In this document: positions 40,406-50,428 of the stretch, in pieces
How positions within the stretch are numbered: position 1 is the first letter of the stretch
How the letters are laid out: each line of letters starts with the position of its first letter
NCBI GenBank assembly: GCA_017556585.1
Contig: JAFYMP010000041.1
Span: forward strand, 1-50,784
Reading direction: 5' to 3'
Origin: Bacteroidaceae bacterium
Lineage (GTDB): Bacteria > Bacteroidota > Bacteroidia > Bacteroidales > Bacteroidaceae
Length of the DNA: 50,784 nt
The notes under the pieces: generated by a model
Database searches by the model: none
Told to the model about the DNA's origin: nothing
What the model saw: the letters and a program-made list of their open reading frames with translations, nothing else
Made by a program: the position numbers and the translations under genes

Positions 40406-41077
40406 TTACAGTCTACTACCGGAACGATTTGTGTCACTATTGTTGCGTTCTGTAGGGCGATTATTGTTTGGAGCCGGTTGTGGCTTGTTGTCACTACGTG
40501 GAGGTATAGCTCTGTAGTGATAATCGTATCTGTTGTCTCTTCTTCTGACAGCGTCTTCTATGTCTCTTGACATAGGACGATATTTATCCTTTGGTATATC
40601 TATTACTCTTGGTTTGTAAGGTGATTTAGCCGGTGGGCGGTTAATGATAGCCGCTCTCAATATAAAGTTTTCAGGGCGTTTACCTTCAAAACTGGCAATT
40701 GGTACTATCTGATGGTCTTCTATATATTCAAAACTGATTGCATATCTTACAAATGGGGCCAATCTGTCTGTGGGGAAGGTGGCTGTTATTCTATATATGC
40801 GTCCGGGTTTCATCTTGATTTTGGGGCATGCCAATACCTGATGGCTGACGCCACGTTCAAATATACGCAGGTAGATAGGGCCGTCGTATGTTAGATGACT
40901 ATCGTTTATAAGTTCAAATGTAACAAAACCCTCGTCTCCAACAAAAAGGTCGTTTAAACCTACTATAGGTTCGCTATAGAGTTTAATTCTGCGTTCTGTT
41001 TGTGGAAATCCAAAAAATTGCGCTTGCGCAACTATTGCCAGCAGTAATGTGGCACAGGTTAACATAAACTTTTTCAT
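40406..41077 (-). CDS. Secreted hypothetical protein with disordered basic tail
   Basis: 223 aa. Signal peptide MKKFMLTCATLLLAIVAQAQ. Residues about 35-140 form a beta-rich, Ig-like domain (FVGDEGFVTFELINDSHLTYDGPIYLRIFERG; PGRIYRITATFPTDRL). Residues about 150-223 are Pro/Arg/Asn-rich and probably unstructured (RDNRYDYHYRAIPPRSDNK). Not recognised as a named family. It has its own promoter and a hairpin after the stop that overlaps the tRNA-Pro promoter. Confidence 0.75.
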   Translation of the reverse strand: MKKFMLTCATLLLAIVAQAQFFGFPQTERRIKLYSEPIVGLNDLFVGDEGFVTFELINDSHLTYDGPIYLRIFERGVSHQVLACPKIKMKPGRIYRITATFPTDRLAPFVRYAISFEYIEDHQIVPIASFEGKRPENFILRAAIINRPPAKSPYKPRVIDIPKDKYRPMSRDIEDAVRRRDNRYDYHYRAIPPRSDNKPQPAPNNNRPTERNNSDTNRSGSRL

Positions 41078-41110
41078 AATCCAATGTATTTATGGTTATC
41101 ATTATAATTT

Positions 41111-41142
41111 CAAAATTATATAATAGTAAACAAAGTTGCAAG
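41111..41142 (-). promoter_or_regulatory. Promoter of the secreted hypothetical gene
   Basis: Read leftward: CTTG (41139-41142), 20 bases, perfect -7 TAATTTTG (41111-41118). The ATG is at 41077. Confidence 0.5.
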
Positions 41143-41149
41143 AGTTTTC

Positions 41150-41506
41150 TTAAAAACCTTCTCTACAAAAATCAAATGCTTCAATAAGTTCTTTTTTGTC
41201 GATAGTTTGGGCAGTGTAAATATTTTCTGAATTTGGCAGTTCCAAATAACAGCTGTTTTGAATGTTGTTAGAAACAAGTGCCCAGATTTTAGGATACCAT
41301 TTACACTCTATCTTGGTCTCTCCGTATAGTTCTTTTAGATGGTACTGCCAGCTGCGTATGGTTGCGGTAGGAGTATTGAAGATAATATGTGACAGATATA
41401 ACTCTATCAGTCTTCCCCAATCGCAAGCCTCCTGCAGTGAATGGTCTATGTTGTATTCTGATGCAACAGAAGCAATGATTTTACCCAATAATTCGTGACA
41501 TTTCAT
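41150..41506 (-). CDS. Hypothetical cytoplasmic protein
   Basis: 118 aa without signal or membrane segment. Mostly helical by eye: SLQEACDWGRLIELYLSHIIFNTP, then RSWQYHLKELYGETKIECKWYPKIWALVSNNIQ. Codon usage resembles that of neighbours and no longer frame competes. It ends about 70 bases before the start of the secreted hypothetical gene. No family is recognised and no function can be offered. Confidence 0.55.
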   Translation of the reverse strand: MKCHELLGKIIASVASEYNIDHSLQEACDWGRLIELYLSHIIFNTPTATIRSWQYHLKELYGETKIECKWYPKIWALVSNNIQNSCYLELPNSENIYTAQTIDKKELIEAFDFCREGF

Positions 41507-41638
41507 AGTGTAAAACTAATGATTTTATATCATAATCTAATCGGTCTCCTGTATAAAGTGTATAATTTATATAAATAAGGTGCTTTTTAATTAAACCATT
41601 GGCCTGTTATTGAGTCAAAAAATGGCAAAACAATTTAT

Positions 41639-44600
41639 ATGAGAAAACGAATACAATTACTAGCCCTTTTATTTCTTGTTGTGTCAGGTATATCGGCACA
41701 AAATAACAATAATAAAGTAGAGAAACAGCAGCGACTGACAGGTAGAGCAAATATATCCGGTAAGACAATAGATTACGCAACCGACGAAGTTATGTCTCAG
41801 GTTGCTGTACAGTTATATTCATTACCCGATTCCAACTTTGTTTATGGTGTTACCACCGACGATGGTGGCTGGTTCAGCATTAAAAAACTTAATGTGGGAA
41901 AATACTATCTCAGAATGTCATTTATTGGCTATAAGACTCAGGATTTGAATCTGGAAATAGTAAAAGATGACAGAGAGAAACCACTGGGTGTAGTTAAAAT
42001 GCAGGACGATGCCATAATGCTGGGCGAAGCTGTTATTCAGGATGCACTGCCACCTACTCAGGTTGTAGATGACACCCTTATGTATAATGTGGATGCATTT
42101 AAGGTACCTGATGGATCTGTGTTGGAGGACCTTGTAAAGCGTCTGCCGGGTGTGGAGATAGACGAGAATGGCGCAATAACGGTTAATGGTCAGCCTGTAA
42201 CAAGAATTCTTGTAGATGGTCAGGAATATTTTGGAAATGACCAGAATATGGCTATGAAGAATATCCCTGTAAATATTATAGACAGGATTAAAACATATAG
42301 AAGAAAGAGTGATTTTACCAGAATTACCGGTGTGGAAGATGGTGAAGAGGAGACAGTGCTTGATCTTCGTGTGAAAAAGAATATGCACAAAGGATGGTTA
42401 AGCAATTATGATGCAGCATTGGGCTATCCGGTAGGCGAAAACGATTTCAGAGAGTGGCTGAAGGCGTTGTATTCCGGACGTTTTACTTTAAACAGATTCC
42501 AGGCTAACACGCAGTTCTCACTGAATGCAAATACAAACAATTCCGGTAGAGGAGGTGGAGTGAACAAGAGTACTCAGTTAGGTGTAAACTTCTCAAAGAA
42601 TATAGGTGAACCATATCCTCGCCGCAGAAATGAATTCCCTCTGGTAGTGGGCGGTAATATACGTTGGAATGGATCTTCATCACGTTCTCTCAGTGAATCG
42701 GAATCAGAGACATTTACAACTGAATATACATCGTCTTCTTTCAGAAACAACCGTTCAAGAAGTAACAATGAAAGTAATAGTGTAAGTGGTGATGCACGTT
42801 TTGAATGGCGCCCCGATACATCTCTTACCATTGTATTCCGCCCAAGTTTCTCAATAAGCAGAAGCAATAGCTCTTCAAGAAGCGCCTCTGTGACATTCAA
42901 CACAGATCCATATATGGCAACCGATATGGAAGATGTACTGAATGAATATATGAGCCTGCCAACTGAACTGCTCGATTCAATTGGTGTGAACTCACAGACA
43001 AGTGCAAACAGTAATGACAACAACAGTAATCAGATAAGCGGTAACTTCCAGATAAGCAAGAAGTTTAATAAGGAACGTAACAGTAATGGCCGAAATCTGT
43101 CGGTTGATATGTCTTTCTCAAAGAATGGTGGTGAAAGCATCAGCCGTTCTGCTACTGTTCAGGAGTATTATCAGAGACATGACAGAGATACTGTGATGAA
43201 TCGCTATAATGTAAATCCTACCGATAACAGTAGCATGTCAGGTAGAATTATGTGGACTGAACCATTTGATTCAGGTAGAACAAGCTTGAGCTTAAGTTAT
43301 CAGATACAGGCTCAGAACCGTGAACAGAATCGTCAGACATACGTACTTCCGGTAACAGGCGATTATGAGTATTGGGATGAACACTGGTATGTACCTTCAG
43401 AGTTGCAGCAATATCTGAATAGTGAACTGAGCCGTCAGGCTACCAATGTAACTCGTAACCACACCATATCAATGACATTGCGCCGAAATACAGAAAAGGT
43501 GAATTTCCAGATGGGTCTGAATATTCTGCCTCAATATACCGGTATGGATAACTTCAAATACATGGGTTATGAAATAGGTGATACATCACGTGTGGTTGTG
43601 AACTATACTCCAAGCATGAGCTTCAGATATCGCTGGACCAGACAGAAGAGTTTAAGAATCAATCTGAACTCCAGAACCAGCCAGCCGTCAATGGAACAGA
43701 TGATGGATATTACAGACGATAGTAATCCTCTGAATATCTCAAAGGGTAACCCTGGCCTGTTGCCTACTTTGAACAATACTATGAGTCTGGAGTTCCAAAA
43801 CTATATAGAAGAGACCAGACAGACATTCAATGCCAATGTTTCAATAGGAAACACCTTGCGCAGTATATCAAACAAGACCGACTATGATCCTGAAACAGGT
43901 GTCTCTATGACACAGCCTATGAATATGGAAGGTTTCTGGACAAACTGGAATACCAGCGGTAACTTCTCATATCAGAAGACATTTAAGAACACCAAGTACA
44001 GAATGTCATCAACTACAAATATGCAGTACCGTCATCAGGAGGCATATATGAGAACAGGTAGTATAGGTAACTATAACGAATCGGCAGGTACCGGTGGTGC
44101 AGCTGTACTAAGTACAACCAGAACACTTTCCGGAGGCGAAAGAGCATCAGTTACATATCGTGATGACTGGTTGGAATTTAGTCTGAATGGTAATATCAAC
44201 TTTAACCATTCTGAGAACAGTGTAAGAAAAGATGGTAATATGGACACCTATAACTTTAGCTATGGTGGTCGTATAGATGCTACTTTACCATGGAAGAATG
44301 TTCATCTGGCAAGCGATATAAATATGTCCAGCCGCAGAGGTTATAGTGGTGGATATAATCGTGATGACCTGATATGGAATGCTTCTGCATCAATGAGTTT
44401 CTTTAAGGGTAATTCAGGTACATTGCGTGTAGAATACTTTGATATATTGAACGATGAATCAAATGTAAACAGAAGTGTATCTGCAACAGGAAGAACTGAC
44501 TCCAGAAACTACAATATCAATAGTTATTTCATGGTTCACTTTATATATCGCCTGAATGTCTTTGGAAACAGACAGGCTCGTCAGGAGATGCGCCAGAATC

Positions 44601-44755
44601 AGGGAGATAACAGAGGTGAACGTCAGGCTCCACCTCAGATGCAAAGAGGTGGCAACTACGGCGGCGGCAGACCAGGTGGTAACTTTGGTGGTGGTCGTCC
44701 AGGCGGTGGCGGCGGTTTCGGTGGCGGTATGCCAGGTGGTGGCGGAAGAATGTAA
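41639..44755 (+). CDS. TonB-receptor-like outer-membrane beta-barrel protein with Gly-rich tail
   Basis: 1038 aa. Signal peptide MRKRIQLLALLFLVVSGISAQ. About 36-125 is a carboxypeptidase-regulatory-like domain (ISGKTIDYATDEVMSQVAVQLY ... YYLRMSFIGYKTQDLNLEI). About 145-235 is a plug-like domain (GSVLEDLVKRLPGVEIDENGAI, then LVDGQEYFGNDQNMAMKNIP). The rest, rich in Ser/Asn/Arg, is a large barrel of the OMP_b-brl_3 type. No TonB box is obvious and no SusD partner is adjacent. After the last strand (FMVHFIYRLNVFG) comes a tail of Arg/Gln followed by GGGRPGG repeats that would extend from the barrel. It ends 6 bases before the convergent rsmD stop. Confidence 0.85.
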   Translation: MRKRIQLLALLFLVVSGISAQNNNNKVEKQQRLTGRANISGKTIDYATDEVMSQVAVQLYSLPDSNFVYGVTTDDGGWFSIKKLNVGKYYLRMSFIGYKTQDLNLEIVKDDREKPLGVVKMQDDAIMLGEAVIQDALPPTQVVDDTLMYNVDAFKVPDGSVLEDLVKRLPGVEIDENGAITVNGQPVTRILVDGQEYFGNDQNMAMKNIPVNIIDRIKTYRRKSDFTRITGVEDGEEETVLDLRVKKNMHKGWLSNYDAALGYPVGENDFREWLKALYSGRFTLNRFQANTQFSLNANTNNSGRGGGVNKSTQLGVNFSKNIGEPYPRRRNEFPLVVGGNIRWNGSSSRSLSESESETFTTEYTSSSFRNNRSRSNNESNSVSGDARFEWRPDTSLTIVFRPSFSISRSNSSSRSASVTFNTDPYMATDMEDVLNEYMSLPTELLDSIGVNSQTSANSNDNNSNQISGNFQISKKFNKERNSNGRNLSVDMSFSKNGGESISRSATVQEYYQRHDRDTVMNRYNVNPTDNSSMSGRIMWTEPFDSGRTSLSLSYQIQAQNREQNRQTYVLPVTGDYEYWDEHWYVPSELQQYLNSELSRQATNVTRNHTISMTLRRNTEKVNFQMGLNILPQYTGMDNFKYMGYEIGDTSRVVVNYTPSMSFRYRWTRQKSLRINLNSRTSQPSMEQMMDITDDSNPLNISKGNPGLLPTLNNTMSLEFQNYIEETRQTFNANVSIGNTLRSISNKTDYDPETGVSMTQPMNMEGFWTNWNTSGNFSYQKTFKNTKYRMSSTTNMQYRHQEAYMRTGSIGNYNESAGTGGAAVLSTTRTLSGGERASVTYRDDWLEFSLNGNINFNHSENSVRKDGNMDTYNFSYGGRIDATLPWKNVHLASDINMSSRRGYSGGYNRDDLIWNASASMSFFKGNSGTLRVEYFDILNDESNVNRSVSATGRTDSRNYNINSYFMVHFIYRLNVFGNRQARQEMRQNQGDNRGERQAPPQMQRGGNYGGGRPGGNFGGGRPGGGGGFGGGMPGGGGRM

Positions 44756-44761
44756 TTCCGT

Positions 44762-45298
44762 TTAGATATATTGGAAGAATGAGAAGTGTACTGAACCGTA
44801 CTTTCTCATCTCTTTAAAGTGAGGATGTTCACTAAAGTTGTTGCTTTCTCCGTGCTCCAATACAAATATACCGTCACTTTTAAGTAATCCTTTCTCAAAT
44901 ATCAGATTGGGTATTTCTGCTATGTTTTCTAACTGATATGGTGGGTCGGCAAATATGAAATCGAATTTGGAACTGCAGCGGTCAATGTACTTGAATACAT
45001 CTCCTTTAATAGGCAGACAGCAAGTGGTACCCACTGTGTTCATTACCTTGGTTATAAATGCATAGTGTGCCTGATCTTTTTCTACCGAAATAACTTTGCT
45101 ACATCCTCTTGAAACCAATTCCAAACTTATGCTGCCTGTGCCGGCAAAGAGATCTAATGCTGTTGCATCTTCAAAGTCTAATCTGTTTGACAGTATATTA
45201 AAAAGATTTTCTTTTGCAAAATCGGTAGTAGGACGTGCACTAAATGATCTTGGCACTTCAAATCTACGATGTTTATATATTCCGCTTATTACTCTCAT
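44762..45298 (-). CDS. rsmD: 16S rRNA (guanine(966)-N(2))-methyltransferase
   Basis: 178 aa from the ATG at 45298 (MRVISGIYKHRRFEVP is the family start; an ATG nine codons upstream is less likely). Rossmann methyltransferase with SAM motif LDLFAGTGSISLELVSRG, VEKD, GDVFKYID and the catalytic DPPY of N2-guanine/N6-adenine enzymes. It methylates G966 in 16S rRNA. Confidence 0.94.
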   Translation of the reverse strand: MRVISGIYKHRRFEVPRSFSARPTTDFAKENLFNILSNRLDFEDATALDLFAGTGSISLELVSRGCSKVISVEKDQAHYAFITKVMNTVGTTCCLPIKGDVFKYIDRCSSKFDFIFADPPYQLENIAEIPNLIFEKGLLKSDGIFVLEHGESNNFSEHPHFKEMRKYGSVHFSFFQYI

Positions 45299-45312
45299 AT
45301 AGTTTTGTGTAT

Positions 45313-45347
45313 AAAAAGAATCCACCCGCTATAAGGCAAGTGGATTC
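45313..45347 (-). terminator. Terminator of the anchored hypothetical gene
   Basis: GAATCCAC (45318-45325) pairs with GTGGATTC (45340-45347). Read leftward it is followed by TTTTTAT. It stands 20 bases after the stop of the 45367 gene and before rsmD. Confidence 0.65.
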
Positions 45348-45366
45348 CATTATTTTATTGTCTGTA

Positions 45367-46104
45367 TTATTCCCAGTTACCTGCGTTGTTGTTACCGCTG
45401 AATGCGTCACCAACTTTCATACCAGGATAACGACCTAACTGTTCACGTTCGTCAATCAAATTGATGATTTCCTGTTCGTTCAGGCCTTTCAGATATGTGT
45501 CAAACAATACTCTTGCTTCAAACAAGCTCATGAATGAACCAGACTTTGTTGAATCAAGACCAACTTCCATCTCAAATTCTGCACCATTTCCAAAAGGAAC
45601 ATAACGCAATGAATCCGGATTGATTCTGCCTTTGTAGATAGAATCGTAAAGGCTTACCCAAATAGTATCACGACTGAATAGATAATTGATGTTGCCCTCT
45701 TCATCTCTTGTTACAAAACCTGCTTCAATAGCTTCGTCCCATTTAGCCTTTGCAGTATATCTGTTCTTTGCCTCTTTAGCTTCCTTGTAAAGGTTAAGAA
45801 CTTTACTTTCTGTCCAACCGTTTTCAAGCTGGGTGTCATTCAATTCACCAACCTTGTTTACTACAGGAAGTTTACCGGTCTTTACAAACGCAATAAGTGA
45901 ATCAAAACTATCAGTATAGTAACCACCGTGCTGAGCATGATATTCAACCTGTGCTGAACGGATATCGATAAGTCTAGCGATAACTTCGGTATCTCTGATA
46001 GTTTTCTCGCGATCAAATTTGATAGGGCCCATTATGCTACCATAGAAAATGTAACCCAATCCCACTACGCAAAGTGCAAGAAGAATGTTGATAACTTTTT
46101 TCAT
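45367..46104 (-). CDS. Membrane-anchored conserved hypothetical protein
   Basis: 245 aa. One N-terminal membrane helix (VINILLALCVVGLGYIFYGSI), then a soluble part: IKFDREKTIRDTEVIARLIDIRSAQVEYHAQHGGYY, a helical region, and SLFEARVLFDTYLKGLNEQEIINLIDEREQLGRYPGMKVGD. Hydrophobic helix, then ARLIDIRSAQ-x-x-Y, loosely recalls pseudopilin-like N-termini, but no prepilin cleavage site is present. I believe it is conserved in Bacteroidales; the function is unknown. TATTTTTG at 46136-46143 (minus) may be its -7 box. Confidence 0.75.
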   Translation of the reverse strand: MKKVINILLALCVVGLGYIFYGSIMGPIKFDREKTIRDTEVIARLIDIRSAQVEYHAQHGGYYTDSFDSLIAFVKTGKLPVVNKVGELNDTQLENGWTESKVLNLYKEAKEAKNRYTAKAKWDEAIEAGFVTRDEEGNINYLFSRDTIWVSLYDSIYKGRINPDSLRYVPFGNGAEFEMEVGLDSTKSGSFMSLFEARVLFDTYLKGLNEQEIINLIDEREQLGRYPGMKVGDAFSGNNNAGNWE

Positions 46105-46198
46105 TATATGATGATTAATTGATTAATTTCGTCCCGCAAAAATAAAACAAATATCCGTATATCACTACGAATTTTAATAATTTTTGCCTCATAAGTAG

Positions 46199-47656
46199 AT
46201 GATTACAGAGAAAATAACCGATAAAATAGTCAATTTGTATCCGTTTACTCCTACAGAAGAGCAAATGGAAGCTATAAAAGCGATGTCTCACTTTGTGGCA
46301 ATGTCTGCAGAGCGGCAGGTTTTTTTACTTAAAGGTTATGCCGGTACAGGTAAAACTACATTGGTTGCCACGCTTGTTAAAGCTCTGAAACAGATGCGCA
46401 GAAAGGTAATACTTATGGCGCCTACAGGTAGAGCTGCAAAGGTCTTTTCTACCTATTCGGGTTTTATGGCTTATACTATTCATAAAAGGATTTACAGGCA
46501 GAAATCTATAGTTGACAATACATCGTTTCAACTGAATGTCAACAACTATGAAGATACTCTTTTTATAGTGGATGAATCTTCTATGATATCAAATCAGGGG
46601 CTATCCGGTAGTATGTTTGGTACGGGCAGATTACTTGACGATCTTATTACTTACGTATATTCTTCTAAAAGTTGTTCGTTGCTGCTGTTGGGCGATTCCG
46701 CGCAGTTGCCACCGGTAGGCGAATACTCCAGTCCGGCTCTGCTTGAAAAGGAACTGGAATCTTATAATCTTAAGGTTACTCCGTTTACTCTAAAAACGGT
46801 AATGCGACAGACCTATACATCCGGTATTCTCTATAATGCAACGCAGCTTAGAAATATGTTGCCTGAAAAAGTTGATATTCCGGCAGAGATAATGTCCGGC
46901 TTTAAATTTAAACTATCGGGCTTTACAGATGTTGTAAGAATAAGCGGTCAGGATCTTATAGAGTCCATAAGTCAGTGTTATGGGAGAGATGGGATAGAAG
47001 AGACTATTGTCCTATGTCGTTCAAACAAAAGGGCAATAGTATATAATAACGGCATACGAAACACTATCTTAGACAGAGAAGATGAACTGAACAGGGGAGA
47101 ACATCTGATGATAGTAAAGAATAACTATTATTGGACAGAACATCTTACTCCGGAAGATAGAGATTCCTATTTGGAGTATCCCTCTTTTATTGCTAATGGC
47201 GATGTGGCAGTGGTTCAACGTATTCGTCGTTCCAGAGAGATGTATGGTTTTCGCTATGTGGATGTGGTTCTTACTTTCCCCGATTATGATGATATAGAGA
47301 TGGATGTGACGTTGTTGTTAGATACATTGCATAGTGAATCTCCATCGCTTACCCAACAGGAGAACGAACGCCTTTTTGGCAATGTAATGGAAGATTATAT
47401 TCATATCCGTTCTAAAAAGGAACGAATGAAACAGTTGCGTGAAAATCAGTATTACAATGCTATTCAGGTGAAATATGCTTACGCTATTACTTGCCATAAA
47501 GCACAAGGTGGTCAGTGGAAAAATGTCTTTATAGACCAGGGATATGTACCGGAAGGGGGTAGGGATGCCGATTATGGCAGATGGTTATATACGGCTTTAA
47601 CCCGAGCTACAGAGACGGTCTATCTGGTTAACTGGCCTAATGAGGGGATTGAATAG
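46199..47656 (+). CDS. RecD-like ATP-dependent DNA helicase
   Basis: 485 aa. Superfamily 1 helicase: Walker A LKGYAGTGKTTLVATL (about 44-59), motif Ia LMAPTGRAAKVFS, Walker B FIVDESSMI, motif III LLLGDSAQLPPVG, RxxRQ-like KTVMRQTYTSG, and motif V AITCHKAQGGQW followed by LYTALTRATETVYLV. It is shorter than full RecD2 because N-terminal domains are lacking, giving a compact UvrD_C_2-type enzyme. It probably unwinds DNA 5'-3' in repair; not linked to recBC genes here. Confidence 0.9.
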   Translation: MITEKITDKIVNLYPFTPTEEQMEAIKAMSHFVAMSAERQVFLLKGYAGTGKTTLVATLVKALKQMRRKVILMAPTGRAAKVFSTYSGFMAYTIHKRIYRQKSIVDNTSFQLNVNNYEDTLFIVDESSMISNQGLSGSMFGTGRLLDDLITYVYSSKSCSLLLLGDSAQLPPVGEYSSPALLEKELESYNLKVTPFTLKTVMRQTYTSGILYNATQLRNMLPEKVDIPAEIMSGFKFKLSGFTDVVRISGQDLIESISQCYGRDGIEETIVLCRSNKRAIVYNNGIRNTILDREDELNRGEHLMIVKNNYYWTEHLTPEDRDSYLEYPSFIANGDVAVVQRIRRSREMYGFRYVDVVLTFPDYDDIEMDVTLLLDTLHSESPSLTQQENERLFGNVMEDYIHIRSKKERMKQLRENQYYNAIQVKYAYAITCHKAQGGQWKNVFIDQGYVPEGGRDADYGRWLYTALTRATETVYLVNWPNEGIE

Positions 47657-47665
47657 ATACAAATA

Positions 47666-47702
47666 AAGAACTGTGCCAAAATCTGAGTTTGACACAGTTC
47701 TT
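47666..47702. terminator. Bidirectional terminator between the helicase gene and alaS
   Basis: AAGAACTGTG (47666-47675) pairs with CACAGTTCTT (47693-47702), extended inside by CAAA/TTTG after one mismatch. The flanks are T-rich on the right and A-rich on the left, suiting both convergent genes. Confidence 0.8.
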
Positions 47703-47719
47703 ATTTTATATATTCAGCA

Positions 47720-50329
47720 TTACTGCAGTTTAGCTACAATTGCATCTACAGCCTGCTGTAAGCCATCTTTGTTCTTACCACCGGCTGTTGCGTAGTGCGC
47801 CTGTCCGCCACCGCCACCTTGTATAAGTTTGGCAGCTTCGCGTACCAACTGACCGGCATTGAACTGTTGTGTCAGGTCATCGCTTACACTTACAGTAAGC
47901 AGAGGTTTGTCTGCATCTACACTGCCTATTACAACAACAAGTTTTTCTGTGATTTCTCCACGTAACTGGAATGCCAAATCTCTGGCAACATTAGCAGAAA
48001 CAGGCAGAACTGCACTAATAACTTTTATGTCGCCAATGCTCTTTATGCTGTCAGCAAGAGTCTTCTTCAGTTGAATGGTTTTCTCTTTCTGGAACTCTTC
48101 CAACTGTTTTTTTAATGCATTATTCTCTTCTATCAACTTCTGAACAGATGCTGTAACTGCATTGCCCGGCAGAATGGCTTTGATAGATGATATGGTGTCT
48201 TGTAATTCTGCAACCATATTTTCTACGGCAGTACCAGTGATAGCCTCTATACGTCTTACACCGGCTGCAATTGAACTTTCACTGATGATTTTTATCATAC
48301 CGATATGTCCTGTTGATGATGCGTGTACACCACCGCAGAACTCTATGGACTGACCGAACTGAACTACGCGAACTCTATCGCCATACTTTTCTCCGAACAG
48401 AGCTATAGCGCCCATTTTTTTAGCCTCTTCCAATGGGGTATCTCTATGTTCCATCAAAGGAATGTCCTGGCGAATCTGAGCATTTACTATCTCTTCTACT
48501 CTGCGTATCTCTTCTTCTGTAACCTTCTGGAAATGAGAGAAGTCAAAGCGCAGGCTCTCCGGAGTTACCAATGAACCTTTCTGTTCAACGTGTGTGCCTA
48601 AAACCTCTCTTAGTGCAGCATCTAAAAGGTGTGTTGCTGTATGGTTGGCTTCACAAGCACGACGTTTTTCTGTATCTACGCAAGCCATCATAGGAGCATC
48701 AAGATGTTCAGGCATCTTTTTTGCAATATGCAGTGCAAGACCGTTCTCTTTTTTGGTGTCGAGAATTTCTATGGTTTCAAATTCGCTTACCAATACACCG
48801 GTATCGCCTACCTGGCCACCCATTTCAGCATAGAAAGGAGTTTTATCTAATACTATCTGCCAAATGGTTCCGTTCTTCTGTTTAACTGAACGATAACGCA
48901 AGATAGATGTTTCAAATTCTGTGAAATCGTAGCCAACGAACTCTGTTTCGCCCTCTTTTAGAACTATCCAGTCGCCATTCTCTACTGCAGCAGCATTACG
49001 TGCACGTGCTTTCTGCTTCTCCATTTCAGCATTGAAATCGTCTATGTTTACGTTCATGCCGTTTTCGCGGAGAATAAGTTCTGTCAGGTCTAATGGGAAT
49101 CCGTATGTATCGTACAGAGTAAATGCACTCTTACCGTTTATAGTGGTTGTGCCGTTCTCTTTAGCTTCTGCTATAACTTTGTCCAACAGTTTAATACCTG
49201 TTTCAAGTGTACGCAAGAATGATTCCTCTTCTTCTATAATAACCTTTTCAATAAGTGTCTTTTGTGCATTAAGTTCCGGATATGCATCGCCCATATTGTC
49301 AATCAGGGCAGGAATCAGTTTGTAAAGGAATGCCTCTTTCTGTTTTAAGAATGTGTAGGCATATCTTACAGCACGACGTAGTATTCTGCGTATTACGTAA
49401 CCGGCTTTTGCATTAGAAGGTAACTGACCATCTGTAATGGAGAATGCAATGGTACGAATATGGTCGGCAACTACTCGCATAGCAACATCAACCTGTTCGT
49501 CTTTGCCATATTCCAGTCCGGTAAGTTCACCAATAGTTTTGATGATTGGCTGGAATACATCAGTATCGTAGTTTGAAGTTTTGCCCTGTAGAGTGCGTAC
49601 CAAACGTTCAAAGCCCATACCTGTATCTATAACTTTTGCAGGTAGTGGTTCCAATGAATGGTCAGCCTTGCGGTTGTACTGCATGAATACTAGGTTCCAT
49701 ATTTCAATAACCTGAGGATGGTCCTTATTAACCAGCTGATTGCCTGGTATAGCTGCTTTCTCTTCATCTGATCTGGAATCAATATGAATCTCAGAACATG
49801 GTCCGCATGGACCGGTATCGCCCATTTCCCAGAAATTGTCGTGTTTGTTTCCATTTAGGATATGGTCTTTTGGTAAGAATTGTTCCCAAATGGCTGCTGC
49901 TTCGTTATCGCGCTCCAAACCCTCTTCTGCGCTTCCTTCAAATACTGTTGCATAGAGGTTTTTTGGATCTATTTTGAGAACGTCAACAAGATATTCCCAA
50001 GCCCATTCAATGGCCTCTTTCTTAAAATAGTCTCCAAACGACCAGTTACCCAACATTTCAAACATTGTGTGGTGATATGTGTCGTGTCCAACCTCTTCTA
50101 AATCGTTATGCTTACCGCTTACTCGCAGGCATTTCTGTGAATCGGCTACACGCTTGCTTTTGGCAGGCGCATTTCCCAAAATAATATCCTTAAACTGGTT
50201 CATTCCTGCATTGGTGAACATCAGTGTAGGGTCATCTTTAACTACCATAGGAGCAGATGGAACTATAAGATGTTCCTTGCTCTTGAAGAACTGTTTGTAA
50301 GATTCGCGAATCTCTTTAGCTGTCATCAT
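47720..50329 (-). CDS. alaS: Alanine--tRNA ligase
   Basis: 869 aa from the ATG at 50329 (or 50326; [14 protein letters not shown]). An upstream in-frame ATG at 50380 overlaps the -7 promoter box. Class II core: [52 protein letters not shown] and DTGMGFERL. The editing domain has zinc ligands H-x3-H (HTATHLL) and C-x3-H (CGGVH). The C-Ala domain ends [16 protein letters not shown]. It charges tRNA-Ala and clears mischarged Ser and Gly. Confidence 0.97.
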   Translation of the reverse strand: MMTAKEIRESYKQFFKSKEHLIVPSAPMVVKDDPTLMFTNAGMNQFKDIILGNAPAKSKRVADSQKCLRVSGKHNDLEEVGHDTYHHTMFEMLGNWSFGDYFKKEAIEWAWEYLVDVLKIDPKNLYATVFEGSAEEGLERDNEAAAIWEQFLPKDHILNGNKHDNFWEMGDTGPCGPCSEIHIDSRSDEEKAAIPGNQLVNKDHPQVIEIWNLVFMQYNRKADHSLEPLPAKVIDTGMGFERLVRTLQGKTSNYDTDVFQPIIKTIGELTGLEYGKDEQVDVAMRVVADHIRTIAFSITDGQLPSNAKAGYVIRRILRRAVRYAYTFLKQKEAFLYKLIPALIDNMGDAYPELNAQKTLIEKVIIEEEESFLRTLETGIKLLDKVIAEAKENGTTTINGKSAFTLYDTYGFPLDLTELILRENGMNVNIDDFNAEMEKQKARARNAAAVENGDWIVLKEGETEFVGYDFTEFETSILRYRSVKQKNGTIWQIVLDKTPFYAEMGGQVGDTGVLVSEFETIEILDTKKENGLALHIAKKMPEHLDAPMMACVDTEKRRACEANHTATHLLDAALREVLGTHVEQKGSLVTPESLRFDFSHFQKVTEEEIRRVEEIVNAQIRQDIPLMEHRDTPLEEAKKMGAIALFGEKYGDRVRVVQFGQSIEFCGGVHASSTGHIGMIKIISESSIAAGVRRIEAITGTAVENMVAELQDTISSIKAILPGNAVTASVQKLIEENNALKKQLEEFQKEKTIQLKKTLADSIKSIGDIKVISAVLPVSANVARDLAFQLRGEITEKLVVVIGSVDADKPLLTVSVSDDLTQQFNAGQLVREAAKLIQGGGGGQAHYATAGGKNKDGLQQAVDAIVAKLQ

Positions 50330-50377
50330 AGTGCTATATATCAATAAACGTTTATTTGCAATATATTTTACAACGTG

Positions 50378-50407
50378 CAAAGATACTACATTTTTTTGCT
50401 ACATTTG
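50378..50407. promoter_or_regulatory. Back-to-back promoters of alaS and the M23 peptidase gene
   Basis: Leftward -7 box TATCTTTG (50378-50385) and rightward -7 box TACATTTG (50400-50407), both perfect and both followed by CAC, are 14 bases apart. Each promoter's -33 position (GCAA in both cases) falls on the other's -7 region, so polymerase could occupy only one at a time. Confidence 0.6.
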
Positions 50408-50428
50408 CACAGAAGTATCTATTCGTAT

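Noticed and set aside
41639-44755. SusC-type nutrient transporter of a polysaccharide utilisation locus
   Set aside because: No SusD gene or glycoside hydrolase is adjacent, and the barrel looks like the OMP_b-brl_3 group rather than SusC.
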